Positions 1 to 11,997 of a DNA stretch of 64,000 bases are shown one piece after another. Position 1 is the first letter of the stretch, and each line of letters opens with the position of its first letter. Source of the stretch: Palaemon carinicauda (taxonomy: Eukaryota; Arthropoda; Malacostraca; Decapoda; Palaemonidae); assembly GCF_036898095.1 (NCBI RefSeq), contig NC_090746.1, positions 112,741,987 through 112,805,986 on the forward strand. The letters are read 5' to 3'. Under the pieces are notes generated by a model that had not been told where the DNA came from, made no database searches, and saw nothing but the letters and a program-made list of their open reading frames with translations. The position numbers and the translations under genes were made by a program.

Positions 1-503
1 CCCCTTGCCGCTCAGCGTGACAGGAAAGAAATATGTACATATATTTATATGTGTAGCCAGACACTTGTTCTTTATTATATTACAATTCCCTATTTCAGCG
101 TGGGAACCTCATTTCGAAATAAACTTCTCTGCTACTTTTTCAAAACTCTTGGCATTTAATATTTTCTCATTCCAATGATATTTCATCTTCCGATTTATTA
201 TAGATTACTGTATTCAGTTTACAATAGAACAAATTACATTTGAAAATTAATATCACCAATAGATACTAAACCAAAGTGTAAATTAAACGGAAGAAAAAAT
301 GAAAAACTAAATCCGAGAAATGCAAATGACTTAGACGGAAAATCAATTCGGGAAAAGAAAGCTAAAAGCTGAAGGTAAATTTTCCTACCACACCATCCCC
401 GAATCTATACCTCTTAAAAAATTAATTGAAGATAGATTGTATGCGTGACCTAACAGATTTCGTTAGGAGAATACGTGTCATTGTATAACTGGCGCCTGGT
501 AGT

Positions 504-2489
504 TACTATGAGATTCAGGGCCTCTGTAACACGGTTTTTTCGCAATAACTTTTTTTCTATGAATTTCATAAATATAACGCTTATTCAGAATGCACATTAT
601 ATCTACACATAAATTTTGACTATATTCTGCATTACGTAGGTTGAATTAATTTGGTACTTTATTAAGTAAAAGTGACGATTTTTGAAGACGGGCCAACTTA
701 CTCAGAGAAAAGGTCTCGAACGCACTCGTTACGTAACTTATGACGGCATTTCTTCTCTCTTTCTCGATCGATGATTGGTTATACGTAACGAAGGCTATAC
801 CTCTGCCAACAATAACACAAAAGTGTAAATAAAAGCAAAGCAGTACACCTTTATGAACTCTGAAACCTCTCCACTGAGAATTGTCATAATGAACAAACGA
901 ACAAAATATGTTAATAAATACAAAAACACTTCGATTATTAGTCTAACTCCCAGAATAAGTTTCCTAAGAAATTACAGTCTACTTTATAGGTCACAATCAG
1001 ATTGACAAGGTGTATGGATTAGTTGGTAATTTTCAAAAACGTAGTAGACCAGCTTGATTTGATAACTGCTATATCCAATGTCCAGTAATTTTTATTTATT
1101 GTCTAGCTACCTACGTATTTACTGTAAAAAAGAAAAAAATAAATAAATAACTGGTACCATATTTTGGCTTTAAACCTTCACCAGTAATTATCGTCAGAAT
1201 GATGACTTCACGAGGCTCCACCCACTTTGGCCTCGTTGTAATTCAGGATAACACTGAAGGCTATCATGGGCATTGTTGGATCAGAAAATTTAAATTCTGG
1301 CTATAAAAACTAATTTTTCGAGTAGTTGTAAGAAGTGGTAAATGATCCTCAAGGATCCCAGCAGTTGGCCTAAACGTTTAATTCATGTATAGTACTGTTA
1401 CGGCACTACTGCTACAGTACAGTAGTATTACTACGCTAGCACAAATACCCCACCCACATTTATGTATCGTTCCGCCATTCATAAAGTCTTTGTCATATTC
1501 TTTCACTGTGCAATAAGCCATGGCCTCCTCAGAAATTAAGTTTAACTTTAGATGATAGGTTATTTCATTAAGCTGACAAATTTTGGCAACTGGGTATGTT
1601 ATTGCCGATGTTGAAGCTAAAGATAAAGTATGGTATCATTGCTTCATTGCATTATCATCTTTACTACTATTTGTTTTGCTACATGTAGTAATTATTTTAA
1701 AGGATAAATGAATTATGTTCACTTCACTTCTATAAATTCCCATTAGATGTACAAATAAAGCTCCTAAAACTATTCATGATTTATTCATAAAATGCAGTCA
1801 TGCCCAAAACATAGCTAACACGGTTGGTCTGATGGAGATTTTAGCACAAAAATCTTATTTTAACAAAAATAGTTATATAAAGACTGTTTACATACAATCC
1901 CTCTCTTTCTCTCTCTTTTGGTGGCATAGTGAATATTTAATAGAAGTGTTCAAAAGCCTGAATGACATTACAAGTATTATAATCCTGTTACGCTAAATAC
2001 AAATCAGACTATAAACATTGGATTTAAACTATAAACTGAATAATTACCTATTCAGGCTATAGTAAATATGGCCACGGGCTTTCTCTTGACTGTATAAAGT
2101 TGCAAGTCGTATGACAAATGCAGTTTTGCAACCACGGGGGCAATTCCAAATCCTGTTAGCCATTCTTGAATGTTATGGGTTTCAGAGCCGATGGGAGAAG
2201 TTGAATGGGTGTCTGGTGGATGGGCGGGGCAAAATTTTGTCAAAAGGTGTTTACATTGCTTACGTAGTGAATGTTTTCGACTCTTGGCTCGTTATCACTG
2301 GCCATGGCGTCGGCTAGAGCATTTTTACTCTATAAAAATTAAAACTATTGTGTTTAGGTTATTGATAATGCTGACAAAATTTGTGTGTGGTTGTAAAATA
2401 TACATATGTCAACTTTCAGCTACATCCGATGCTTTGATAAGGAGCAAAGTCCAAAAAACCGTGTTACACAGGCCCTGAATCTCATAGTA
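504..2489. mobile_element. Probable 2-kb non-autonomous DNA transposon
   Basis: TACTATGAGATTCAGGGCCT at the left and its complement AGGCCCTGAATCTCATAGTA at the right form TIRs of ~38 bp that differ at a few bases (504-541, 2452-2489). The interior has no credible transposase. A TA target is possible. Confidence 0.5.
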
Positions 2490-2507
2490 GGTAGAAGCAA
2501 ATGGAGA

Positions 2508-2703
2508 TATAGTCCATTTCTTTTATCGAGGCAGATTTGCACCGACTCGCAGCGGTGCCCTTTTAGCTCGGAAAAGTTTCCTGATCGCTGATTGGTTAGA
2601 ATTATCTCGTCCAACCAATCAGCGATCAGGAAACTTTTCCGAGCCAAAAGGGCACCGCTGCGAGTCTGTGCAAATCTGCATCGCTAAAAGAAATTGACTA
2701 TAG
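2508..2703. mobile_element. Palindromic ~195-bp MITE, copy 1
   Basis: Almost the whole element folds on itself: TATAGTCCATTTCTTTTA... and its complement at the far end, with CTCGGAAAAGTTTCCTGATC arms around a short centre. It abuts the right end of the 504-2489 element. Confidence 0.8.
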
Positions 2704-3028
2704 TAATTGCTACTCTCAATAGACTTGAATTTGAAGCAAAAGTTATATAATCTTATAGGCTATATTTTATATACTTTCTTTTCGTTACCTTTCGATTACT
2801 CTGGGACAATTTTTTTAACAATAAAATCAAGTACGAAAAAGAGAAACACTGAAATAGTTATTTTGATATAATTTTATTATTCAATGGCAATGCAGATTAC
2901 ATCATGTATTGCGCTATACTAGTTAATTTCCAAGATCCAGTGTACACCCTGGAGAGTGAATATGTACCATGGGGGTACATGTACCCCAGGTTGGTAGCCC
3001 CTGATATAGGGTTTCATTAACAAAGATA

Positions 3029-3144
3029 TTATATATATATATATATATATATATAAACGTGTGTGAAAAATTGGTTCTGAGTAATGCATTGCAACTAGTA
3101 TTATTGAAGGATACATGTGTGTGTGTATATACTGTATGTATATG

Positions 3145-3203
<59 letters not shown>

Positions 3204-3204
3204 C
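3029..3204. repeat. (TA)n and (TG)n microsatellites
   Basis: Two (TA)n blocks around a short unique stretch, with TG at 3116-3126. Confidence 0.9.
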
Positions 3205-3480
3205 ATTATTATTACTTGCTAAGCTACAACCCTAGTTGGAAAAGAAGGATGCTATAAGCCCAGGGGCTCCAACAGGAAAAATAGCTCAGTGAGGAAAGGA
3301 AACAAGGAAAAATAAAATATTTTAAGAAGAGCAACAATATTAAAATAAATATCACTTTATAAACTATAAAAACTTTAACAAAACAAGAGGAAGAGAAATA
3401 AGATATAAGATAGAACAGTGTGCCCGAGTGTACCCTCAAGCAAGAGAACTCTATCCTAAGACAGTGGAAGACCATGATAC
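3203..3480 (-). mobile_element. CR1-like 3' UTR fragment
   Basis: Starts with ATTATTATTAC, then ACAACCCTAGTTGGAAAAG and AAGCCCAGGGGCTCCAACAG, like 58160-58260. It continues with AGAACTCTATCCTAAGACAG, also seen at 20430-20470. It shows what the target of element A looked like before insertion. Confidence 0.75.
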
Positions 3481-3830
3481 AGAGGCTATGGCACTACCCA
3501 AGATTAGAGAACAATGGTTTGATTTTGGAGTGTCCTTCTCCTAGAAGAGCTGCTTACCATAGCTAAATAGTCTCTTCTACCCTTACAAAGAGGAAAGTGG
3601 TCACTGAACAATTCCCGGTCACGCTCAGCAGCAAAACGAATAACTACTGTACTCGGTCTCTCCCCGTCAATGGGGGGGGGGGGGGGGAGATGTAGCCATA
3701 ACCTGGTGAGAGGGGTTGTAGTTTGGAATGGGGGAATAGGGGGGAAGTTTTGAATCTGTGTTTGTGCGTATGTGTGTATTTCTATCTAAATATTTAGGCG
3801 TCCTTTATGACGGGTCATGTACAGTACACT

Positions 3831-3925
3831 AGTATATATATAAAGTATATACTGTATACATATATATATATATATATATACACAGTACATATATACATAT
3901 ATATATATATATATATATGTATACA
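3831..3925. repeat. (TA)n microsatellite, interrupted
   Basis: TA runs separated by ACAGTACATATATACATA-type interruptions. Confidence 0.9.
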
Positions 3926-4129
3926 TATAGAAATATAATATATGCGTCTGTGTTTACATATGTATAAATGCACAATCTTTTACTAAATAAAATATTACAG
4001 CTGGCATTTTATTATTTAAAAAACAAAAATGACTTAAACTGTAACAACAAAACAATAAAAATATGCAAAAATACGCAACAGATGATAGTAAAAGTTAAAA
4101 AGTAACTTTCAGAACTAGCAAAAACTCAC

Positions 4130-4214
4130 CACTTCCATCTTTCTCTGGGGAAACTTGAATTCCTCCTGATGTGATCAAGCTCACCATTAATATCAATGTC
4201 GCCAGAGTCCACAT
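4130..4214 (-). CDS. Putative first coding exon of an unidentified secreted or membrane protein
   Basis: An ATG in good context (GAGAAAATGTGG) opens a frame MWTLATLILMVSLITSGG, then IQVSPEKDGS. The first ~18 residues look like a signal peptide: a long hydrophobic run ending in small residues. The frame reaches a consensus donor (AGTG|GTGAGT) in phase 1, a common phase for signal-peptide exons. No continuation was recognised between 1 and 4100, so later exons are probably past the left edge. I do not recognise the family. It could also be a chance ORF beside a donor-like sequence. Confidence 0.4.
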
Positions 4215-4509
4215 TTTCTCGATTTCTTTCAAAAGAAATTCTTTACTAGATTTCTGTTTGGTGCTATCTTTATCTAGTGAGTTCTGGCTTGTCTGTGCGT
4301 TTAATATTGATGTGTACCTTAGCTGTGACACAAAAAAACAAGAAAGAACACTTAAAATTAGCGAATTTAAAGATATGGAACTAATATACAACAAATTTTC
4401 TCAAAAAATATTCTACTGCCTGCATTTTAAACTGCATTTTTCTAAAACCTTTGAAAAAAAAAAAAAAAAACATGATAACTAACGGTTTCAGTAAATTCAG
4501 CACATTCTA

Positions 4510-4947
4510 CAGCACTGGTCAGAGAGGTCTTACACTGATCAGTTCAAAGCACTGATCAGAAGTATCTTACAGTGATCAGTCCACAGCACTGGTCAGAGAG
4601 GTCTTACAGTGATCAGTCCACAGCACTGCTGGCCAGAGAGGTCTTACAATGATTAGTCCACAGCACTGGGCAGAGAAATCTTACAGTAATCAGTTCACAG
4701 CAATGGTCAGAGGTCTTAGACTGATCAGTTCACAGCACTGGTCAGAGAGGTCTTACACAGATCAGGCCATAGCACGGGTCAGAGATCTTACAGTGATCAG
4801 TCCACAGCACTGGGCAGAGAGATGTTACACTGATCAGTTCACAGTATGGTCAGAGAGGTCTTACAGTGATCAGTCCACAACACTGGGGAGAGAGATCTTA
4901 CAGTGATCAGTTCACCGCACTGGTCAAAGCAGTCTTGCAGTGATTTG
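4510..4947. repeat. Minisatellite, ~40-bp unit, about 10-11 copies
   Basis: Unit CAGCACTGGTCAGAGAGGTC + TTACAGTGATCAGTCCA with variants. The copies are imperfect and abut without spacers. Confidence 0.85.
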
Positions 4948-5540
4948 TTCTACGACTCTTGTCTGGCGATTCCCAACGTATGTGTGACTCAATTCTTCAG
5001 GAATTAAAGGTTTCTGCACAGACGGAATGTGCTAACCTCTCACTGCCTCCCCAACCCCTCAAGTGCTTTTGTATGTTTTCTTGCCCTAGGCCAGGCGTCG
5101 GTCTGGAGTGGATTATTTACGAGTCTGTCAGAGGGATAACGCCAAACCCTTTTGAGAGTAAATTGAGACACAAGTGGCGTGGACAAACGCACCTCCTCGA
5201 GAGCAGGGTGTTCTTGAGAGGCAATACATAGATATCTATGAGAAGCAATACTTTTAAGATGAGATTACCTCATCCGTCGAGGGTTATTCAAGCTACTGCA
5301 TTTCTGTATACTTGACTTGATTTACTTGAAAATTAAATGCAAGTTAGTATGGCGGTGCATAAGAGTATATTTTTTATTTACTTTGAGTGAAATTGTAAAT
5401 TTTAGGATATACTGTAGGTCGGTGAGCTACTGCGTATAATAATAAAATGCTAATAATAATTCGTGAGTAAAATGGTAAATTTTAAGAACAGGCCATGTGG
5501 CCTACTGAATTTCATGAAACAACAGCAGCAACAATAAAAA

Positions 5541-5600
<60 letters not shown>

Positions 5601-5620
5601 GATAATAATAATAATAATAA
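5541..5620. repeat. (CTA)20 then (AAT)n microsatellite
   Basis: Uninterrupted CTA repeats to 5600, then GATAATAATAATAATAATAA. Confidence 0.92.
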
Positions 5621-5980
5621 CATCACTGGCAATACAATGAATTTAAAATCGTCGGGAATAATAAATAGATGGTTATGCAATTCCGTCTTCAACAAAATGA
5701 AAGACATCTAAACTAATTTATTTAATTTAAACAATACGATCTAAAGCAAGGACTGAACACAACCCATACAAGATGCTGCTCCCTTTAGACAATATGATTT
5801 TGAAAAGTAATGTTTTGATAATGCTTTAATTTCCATTGAAGAATTATTTAAAATTGACAATGATTAAGAGAGACGGGAATTTGACCAAAAAGACATTGGA
5901 ATAGTTGAATAGAATTTTGTACGCTTGAATATTCTTCTGGCTTAAAAGAGACCTGGATCAGTCGACAAGAAATATCTGAA

Positions 5981-6157
5981 GCTAGGACCAGGGAGGGCCA
6001 GGCAATGGCCGCTCATGACTCACCAGGTAGACCTATAGGCTCCCACCCAAACTAGATATCCCTTGCTCACAAGGATGGTGAAGTTGCAGACACTACAAGA
6101 AGACCTTGGAGCTTGAACGTGTATCGAATCCCTAGCAACAGATTGCCAGGCAGTGAC
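5981..6157 (-). mobile_element. tRNA-derived SINE, partial and reversed
   Basis: Reverse complement matches the body of the 56860 SINE (CTAGGACCAGGGAGGGCC, TAGACCTATAGGCTCCCA, CACAAGGATGGTGAAGTTGC) with a diverged head (GGGATTCGATACAC as B box). It is followed by poly-T at 6158-6184. Confidence 0.7.
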
Positions 6158-6303
6158 TTTTTTTTTTTTTTTTTTTTTTTTTTTGAGCAAAGAACCAGAT
6201 TTGGTGGGAATCTTTGAAGAACGTCCACGCCATTGGATCATTATATTTCGAGGAATCTTCAAGTCTAATGGGTCACTAGATTTGCAGTTTAAAAGGCTTC
6301 CTA

Positions 6304-6363
6304 ACTTCATATATACATATATACATAAATATATATACATTATATATATATACATATATACAG

Positions 6364-6429
<66 letters not shown>

Positions 6430-6440
6430 CAATATATATA
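6304..6440. repeat. (TA)n(CA)n(TA)n microsatellite
   Basis: Adjacent to the 3' tail of the RTE-like element. Confidence 0.9.
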
Positions 6441-6696
6441 TATCATACATACATATACCAAAGGCACTTCCCCCAATTTTGGGGGGTAGCCGACAACAAG
6501 AAACAAAACAAAAAGGGGACCTCTACTCTCTACGTTCCTCCAGCCTAACCAGGGACTCAGCCGAGTTCAGCTGGTACTGCTAGGGTGCCACAGCCCAACC
6601 TCCCACATTTCCACCACAGATGAAGCTTCATACTGCTGAGTCCCCTACTGCTGCTACCTCCTCGGTCATCTAAGGCACCGGAGGAAACAGCAGGGC

Positions 6697-8617
6697 CTAC
6701 CGGAACTGCGTCACAATCGCTCGCCATTCATTCCTATTTCTAGCACGCTCTCTTGCCTCTCTCACATCTATCCTCCTATCACCCAGAGCTTTCTTCACAC
6801 CATCCATCCACCCAAACCTTGGCCTTCCTCTTGTACTTCTCCCATCAACTCTTGCATTCATCACTTTCTTTAGCAGACAGCCATTTTCCATTCTCTCAAC
6901 ATGGCCAAACCACCTCAACACATTCATATCCACTCTAGCCGCTAACTCATTTCTTACACCCGTTCTCACCCTCACCACTTCGTTCCTAACCCTATCTACT
7001 CGAGATACACCAGCCATACTCCTCAGACACTTCATCTCAAACACATTCAATTTCTGTCTCTCCATCACTTTCATTCCCCACAACTCCGATCCATACATCA
7101 CAGTTGGTACAATCACTTTCTCATATAGAACTCTCTTTACATTCATGCCCAATCCTCTATTTTTTACTACTCCCTTAACTGCCCCCAACACTTTGCAACC
7201 TTCATTCACTCTCTGACGTACATCTGCTTCCACTCCACCATTTGCTGCAACAACAGACCCCAAGTACTTAAACTGATCCACCTCCTCAAGTAACTCTCCA
7301 TTCAACATGACATTCAACCTTGCACCACCTTCCCTTCTCGTACATCTCATAACCTTACTCTTACCCACATTAACTCTCAACTTCCTTCTCTCACACACCC
7401 TTCCAAATTCTGTCACTAGTCGGTCAAGCTTCTCTTCTGTGTCTGCTACCAGTACAGTATCATCCGCAAACAACAACTGATTTACCTCCCATTCATGATC
7501 ATTCTCGCCTACCAGTTTTAATCCTCGTCCAAGTACTCTAGCATTCACCTCTCTCACCACTCCATCAACATACAAGTTAAACAACCACGGCGACATCACA
7601 CATCCCTGTCTCAGCCCCACTCTCACCGGAAACCAATCGCTCACCTCATTTCCTATTCTAACACATGCTTTACTACCTTTGTATAAACTTTTCACTGCTT
7701 GCAACAACCTTCCACCAACTCCATATAACCTCATCACATTCCACATTGCTTCCCTATCAACTCTATCATATGCTTTCTCCAGATCCATAAACGCAACATA
7801 CACCTCTTTACCTTTTGCTAAATATTTCTCGCATATCTGCCTAACTGTAAAAATCTGATTCATACAACCCCTACCTCTTCTAAAACCACCCTGTACTTCC
7901 AAGATTGCATTCTCTGTTTTATCCTTAATCCTATTAATCAGTATTCTACCATACACTTTTCCAACTACACTCAACAAACTAATACCTCTTGAATTACAAC
8001 ACTCATGCACATCTCCCTTACCCTTATATAGTGGTACAATACATGCACAGACCCAATCTACTGGTACCATTGACAACACAAAACACACATTAAACAATCT
8101 CACCAACCATTCAAGTACAGTCACACCCCCTTCCTTCAACATCTCAGCTTTCACACCATCCATACCCGATGCTTTTCCTACTCTCGTTTCATCTAGTGCT
8201 CTCCTCACTTCCTCTATTTTAATCTCTCTCTCATTCTCATCTCCCATCACTGGCACCTCAACACCTGGAACCGCAATTATATCTGCCTCCCTATCATCCT
8301 CAACATTCAGCAAACTTTCAAAATATTCTGCCCACCTTTTCCTTGCCTCCTCTCCTTTTAACAACCTTCCATTTCCATCTTTCACTGTCTCTTCAATTCT
8401 TGCGCCGGCCTTCCTTACTCTCTTCACTTCTTTCCAAAACTTCTTATTCTCTTCATATGACTGACCCAGTCCCTGACCCCACCTCAGGTCAGCTGCCCTC
8501 TTTGCCTCACGTACCTTGCGCTTTACTTCCACCTTTTGCTCTCTATATTTTTCATACTTCTCTATACTATTACTCTGCAGCCATTCTTCAAAAGCCCTCT
8601 TTTTCTCTTCCACACAC

Positions 8618-8667
<50 letters not shown>

Positions 8668-8688
8668 TATATATGTGTATATACACAC
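6697..8688 (-). CDS. RTE-like reverse transcriptase ORF
   Basis: The open frame is 663 codons, but the first 23 are translated microsatellite; the internal Met at 8617-8619 (MCVEEKKRAFEEWLQ) is a more sensible start, giving 640 residues. RT motifs seen: VQGGFRRGRGCMNQIFTVRQ, YVAFMDLEKAYDRVDREAM, GLRQGCVMSPWLFNLYVDG, QLLFADDTVLVAD (FADD catalytic box) and LRVNVGKSKVM. The C-terminus has LRWFGHVERME and GRSTRGRPRFGWMDGVKKAL, typical of RTE-type proteins. The N-terminal endonuclease is missing, so this copy should not retrotranspose alone. The absence of stops suggests a recent insertion. Confidence 0.88.
8622..8676. repeat. (TA)n microsatellite at the 5' edge of the RTE-like element
   Basis: Provides the first codons of the RTE open frame, which are therefore spurious. 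Confidence 0.9.
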
Positions 8689-8839
8689 ATCTTTCCGGTC
8701 ACGCTCAGAACCCCGTCGCCCCGTAGGGGAGAGAGAAAGTTGTCATTGGTGAGAGGGGTTGCGTGAGCGTGCATATCTATCTAAATAATTGGCCGTCACT
8801 TTGACGGTCGCGTACATTATTCTTACATAATTGGGTCAC

Positions 8840-10100
8840 GTACTTTATCTTTACAAAATTACAATAAGACTTTAAATTATTGATTTTCGAATATATGAGT
8901 TCCATTTCAGTACAAAATTGCAAGGGAAAATTACGTTTTTTATTAAGAGTTAAAGTGAAAACTTCTAGCATTTGCTAGATTTTATTCAACGAACATCTAA
9001 CCATTTGTCCGTGTAAGCGCTAAATTAAAAACTGGTTTGATTCATTTTGAAATCGGCTCCCCCGAATTATACGTATTATACTAGAGATTGTATTTAATTG
9101 ATTTTGGCTGTATAGCCTGGTGCTGGGGCCAGTGAATCTATTCAGAGCCGAAATACATCTAAATTAAAACCCTAGTTACTACGAGGTAAAGGTTAGAGGC
9201 AGCTCGATAGCAAGATGGAAGAAAAGAAGCACGAACGGAGGTAAAGTAGGATCTAAAACAAGTAGGCCTACTCTATAGCTAGGCGACGAAGAAAACTACA
9301 AAAACCCTTTAAGTAATGCCTACTGACGGCACTACCTCTCTACGTAGTTACTATTATAAAAGGCAGTACTTTAACCACCGAGTTAGGTATATTACGAGAA
9401 ATCGGCGACGGTAAATTCTGATTAGCGTTGTTAATGACAAAAATCTCAGACTTTCCGAGATATATCTAAACTAATTGAAATGCAGATCATGTTTCATTGC
9501 TAGAATGTGTCTAAATTCTACTGATGTTAGATATTAGGCCTACACCAAAGACTTAAATCATCGTGGATTTAATCTCGTTGACTTACAATATATATTAGAT
9601 AAATCTCACGAAAACAATGATAGAAAGAGATTAAAAACACAATATACAATTAATTTGATAAAATTAAATACACAATGAAATTACTGGAAACTCTTATTCT
9701 CCAAATTTTTACAATTAATGATTTAAAAATAATTTAGGGTATCGTGCCCAAAAAAATAAAAGATATCCCCGGGTACCGTTGACGAGAACAGATTTGGACT
9801 TGTAATGCTGTCGCCCGGGTGACTCTGCAGCCAGTGATAAATAAGTTAGAAGAGAAGTGACCTAAAACTCTCAATAAGATCAATATTACGAAGGTTGGAT
9901 GGCGTTAACTATGTGCCTTTCTCTAGTGAGGCGGAGTCTCGAGAAGGAAGTCGTAATATTGTCTAGACTTCTTCTATTCTTTATCATTTCATTTATTTAA
10001 TTTGTCTTAGTTTTTTTTATTGTAATTTTAGTTAATTTCAAGTAAGTTTGTGTTCGTTTTCTAAAGGGATAGGCCTATAACGACGCATGACTAACTTCTC
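8840..10100. other. Intergenic stretch, nothing recognised
   Basis: AT-rich sequence without long ORFs, splice-bounded exons or repeats that match elsewhere in the window. Confidence 0.5.
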
Positions 10101-10161
10101 ACTGAACCTTGTGTCTAAATTCCTAAACCACCTCGCAAGAAATTGAAATGTTCTTTACTGA

Positions 10162-10163
<2 letters not shown>

Positions 10164-10230
<67 letters not shown>

Positions 10231-10253
10231 GTATATATATATATATATATATC

Positions 10254-10317
<64 letters not shown>

Positions 10318-10391
10318 TATATATATATATATACATAGATAAATAAATAGATACATAGATGGATTTATATATATATATATATATATATATC
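10164..10391. repeat. (TC)n(TA)n compound microsatellite
   Basis: Alternating CT and TA blocks with ATAAATAGATA-type interruptions. Confidence 0.9.
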
Positions 10392-10590
10392 CTCAAGCAC
10401 AGCTAGTCGACTGCAGGACAAAGGCCTCACACATATCTGTTTAAGGTCTTTTCTAAGACAGTCTATGATCAGAAATTTTCTTAGCTCGTCAATCCAGTGT
10501 CTTCGCTTCCTTCCCCTGCTTCTTTTGCGATCTCTATGGACCCATTCTGTTATTCTTAATGTCCATCTGTTATCTCGCTGTTTGCAAAAA
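10392..10590 (-). mobile_element. 3' fragment of another non-LTR element
   Basis: Minus-strand translation contains RWTLRITEWVHRDRKRSRGR and KRRHWIDELRKF, ending near GLCPAVD. This resembles the C-terminal end of RTE/Jockey-type ORF2 followed by a tail into the adjacent (TA)n tract. Confidence 0.5.
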
Positions 10591-10849
10591 TAAATAACCT
10601 ATATAACTGGATATTAAGTAAAATAAATTAATAACCTTACTAGCACATATTTCAACTGGAACAATAGAAATCTATGGCATATTGTTCATATACAACAGAC
10701 TTGTTGCGATAAAAAAAAAATATTGGCATCATGCCTGTGCCATTACTTGGTATCATGCCTGTGCAATTGGTTTATAAAATAATTCTTTATATGTTTGCCT
10801 ATATTTTTTGGTTATTCGTCGATCAATATTTCAAATTCAGCGTAATTTG

Positions 10850-11160
10850 AAGTCACGAATTTATGTAGATCAGAAGAATTAAAGAGACTCTGTGGCTTAA
10901 ATTATTATCGAAAGTTTCCAGATACAATTCAGAAAGTATATAAGTATTCAGATACAGTTTATGAATTATGAAGATAAAAAACAATATGAAGCTTATGGAT
11001 TTCCAATTAGGACTATCAGTGATTTTAAGAAATAAGTAAAACATGCAATACTTTTCAGCAACTAAAATACACATTGATTCTCCCCATTTGCCAGGAAACC
11101 TAATTACCACTTTATTTCTCATGATAAAAACTCTGAGAATTAAATTTACTGTTATTCGAA
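10850..11160. repeat. Left arm of an inverted duplication flanking the miniature DIRS-like element
   Basis: It matches 11540-11767 in inverted orientation, e.g. GAGACTCTGTGGCTTAAATT against AATTTAAGCCACAGAGTCTG, with scattered differences. About 83 bp present here are missing from the right arm. Confidence 0.8.
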
Positions 11161-11261
11161 GCTACTTATATATTAAATTCACATTTATCAAGTGGATAGA
11201 ACAAGAAGAAGAAAACCATTTTGATTTTCTTGTTCCATCGCTTAATAAATGAGAATTTAAT

Positions 11262-11533
11262 AAAAATGGAATTTTTATAAAATAAATTTTTAAATATACT
11301 TACCTGGTAGTTACATATATATAGCCGAAACGCGGGATTTAAGCTATATATATGTAACTATATAAATGTAACTACCAGGGAAGTTACATATTTAAAAATG
11401 TTATTTTTATTATAAAATAAATTTTTAAAAATACTTACCTGGTAGTTACATATATATAGTTACATATAAATAGCTTAAATCCCGAGTTTCGGCTATATAT
11501 ATGTAACTACCAGTGAAGTTACATATTTAAAAA
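11262..11533. mobile_element. Miniature DIRS-like element (ITR - circle junction - ITR)
   Basis: Two ~136-bp units each start with a left-type terminus (AAAATAAATTTTTAAATATACTTACC) and end with a right-type terminus (AAGTTACATATTTAAAAA). The cores (CCGAAACGCGGGATTTAAGC and its near reverse complement) make the outer halves an inverted repeat. The middle (about 11368-11440) is a right terminus fused to a left terminus, like the ICR of elements A and B. There is no coding sequence. Termini resemble those of A and B but the ITR core differs, so it is a separate family. Confidence 0.65.
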
Positions 11534-11539
11534 GATAGT

Positions 11540-11767
11540 TTCGAATAACAGTAAATGTAATACTCAAAGTTTTTATTATGAGAAACAAAGTGGTAATTAG
11601 GTTTCCTGGCAAATGGGGAGCATCAATGTGTATTTTAGTTTCTGAAAAGTAGAGTATTGCATGTTTTACTGATTTCTTAAAATCATGAGTTGTATCTGAA
11701 AACTTTCGATAATAATTTAAGCCACAGAGTCTGTTTAATTCTTCTGATTTGCTTTAATTCGTGACTT
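11540..11767. repeat. Right arm of the inverted duplication flanking the miniature element
   Basis: Reverse complement of 10850-11160, starting at the element's right terminus and carrying one internal deletion. Divergence between the arms indicates an older event than at element B. Confidence 0.8.
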
Positions 11768-11997
11768 AAGGAAGCAATTTTAGGGTCTAATGAAACAAAC
11801 TAAAATGGCAAGGCTAAAAGTAAACAAATGGTTAAAACTTAGTGGGGTCAACTTTATCAGACCAAGCAAATAAATCTATACAAGCATATTGGCTCACTAT
11901 CACAAGACTTGAATAATGATCCGTCTTTTAAATCTCTCATGAAAAAGTCTTCCCTAAATCGTCATGAGAAGTGGTATAGTTCTAACATCACAAATTT

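Larger units (their letters stand above)
6440..8690 (-). mobile_element. RTE-like non-LTR retrotransposon, 5' truncated
   Basis: The minus strand holds a long RT ORF (stop at 6697) followed by a ~250-bp 3' UTR that ends in a short tandem TATG/TGTA-type tail (6440-6460). The same 3' end recurs at 33295, 42397 and 62457 (minus) and, older and inverted, at 42600. The 5' side begins in a (TA)n tract, beyond which sequence at 8690-8830 resembles 3615-3830. Confidence 0.85.

Noticed and set aside
2919..3206. Open frames rich in IYIYIY
   Set aside because: They are translations of (TA)n microsatellites. The same applies at 6020-6548, 8516-8774, 10115-10396, 36544-36732 and 56309-56662.
4510..4947. 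Regularly spaced repeats that might suggest a CRISPR-like array
   Set aside because: Units are imperfect, abut without unique spacers and lie in a eukaryotic genome; it is an ordinary minisatellite.
5450..5707. Minus-strand frame with a long Val run
   Set aside because: Translation of the (CTA)20 microsatellite.
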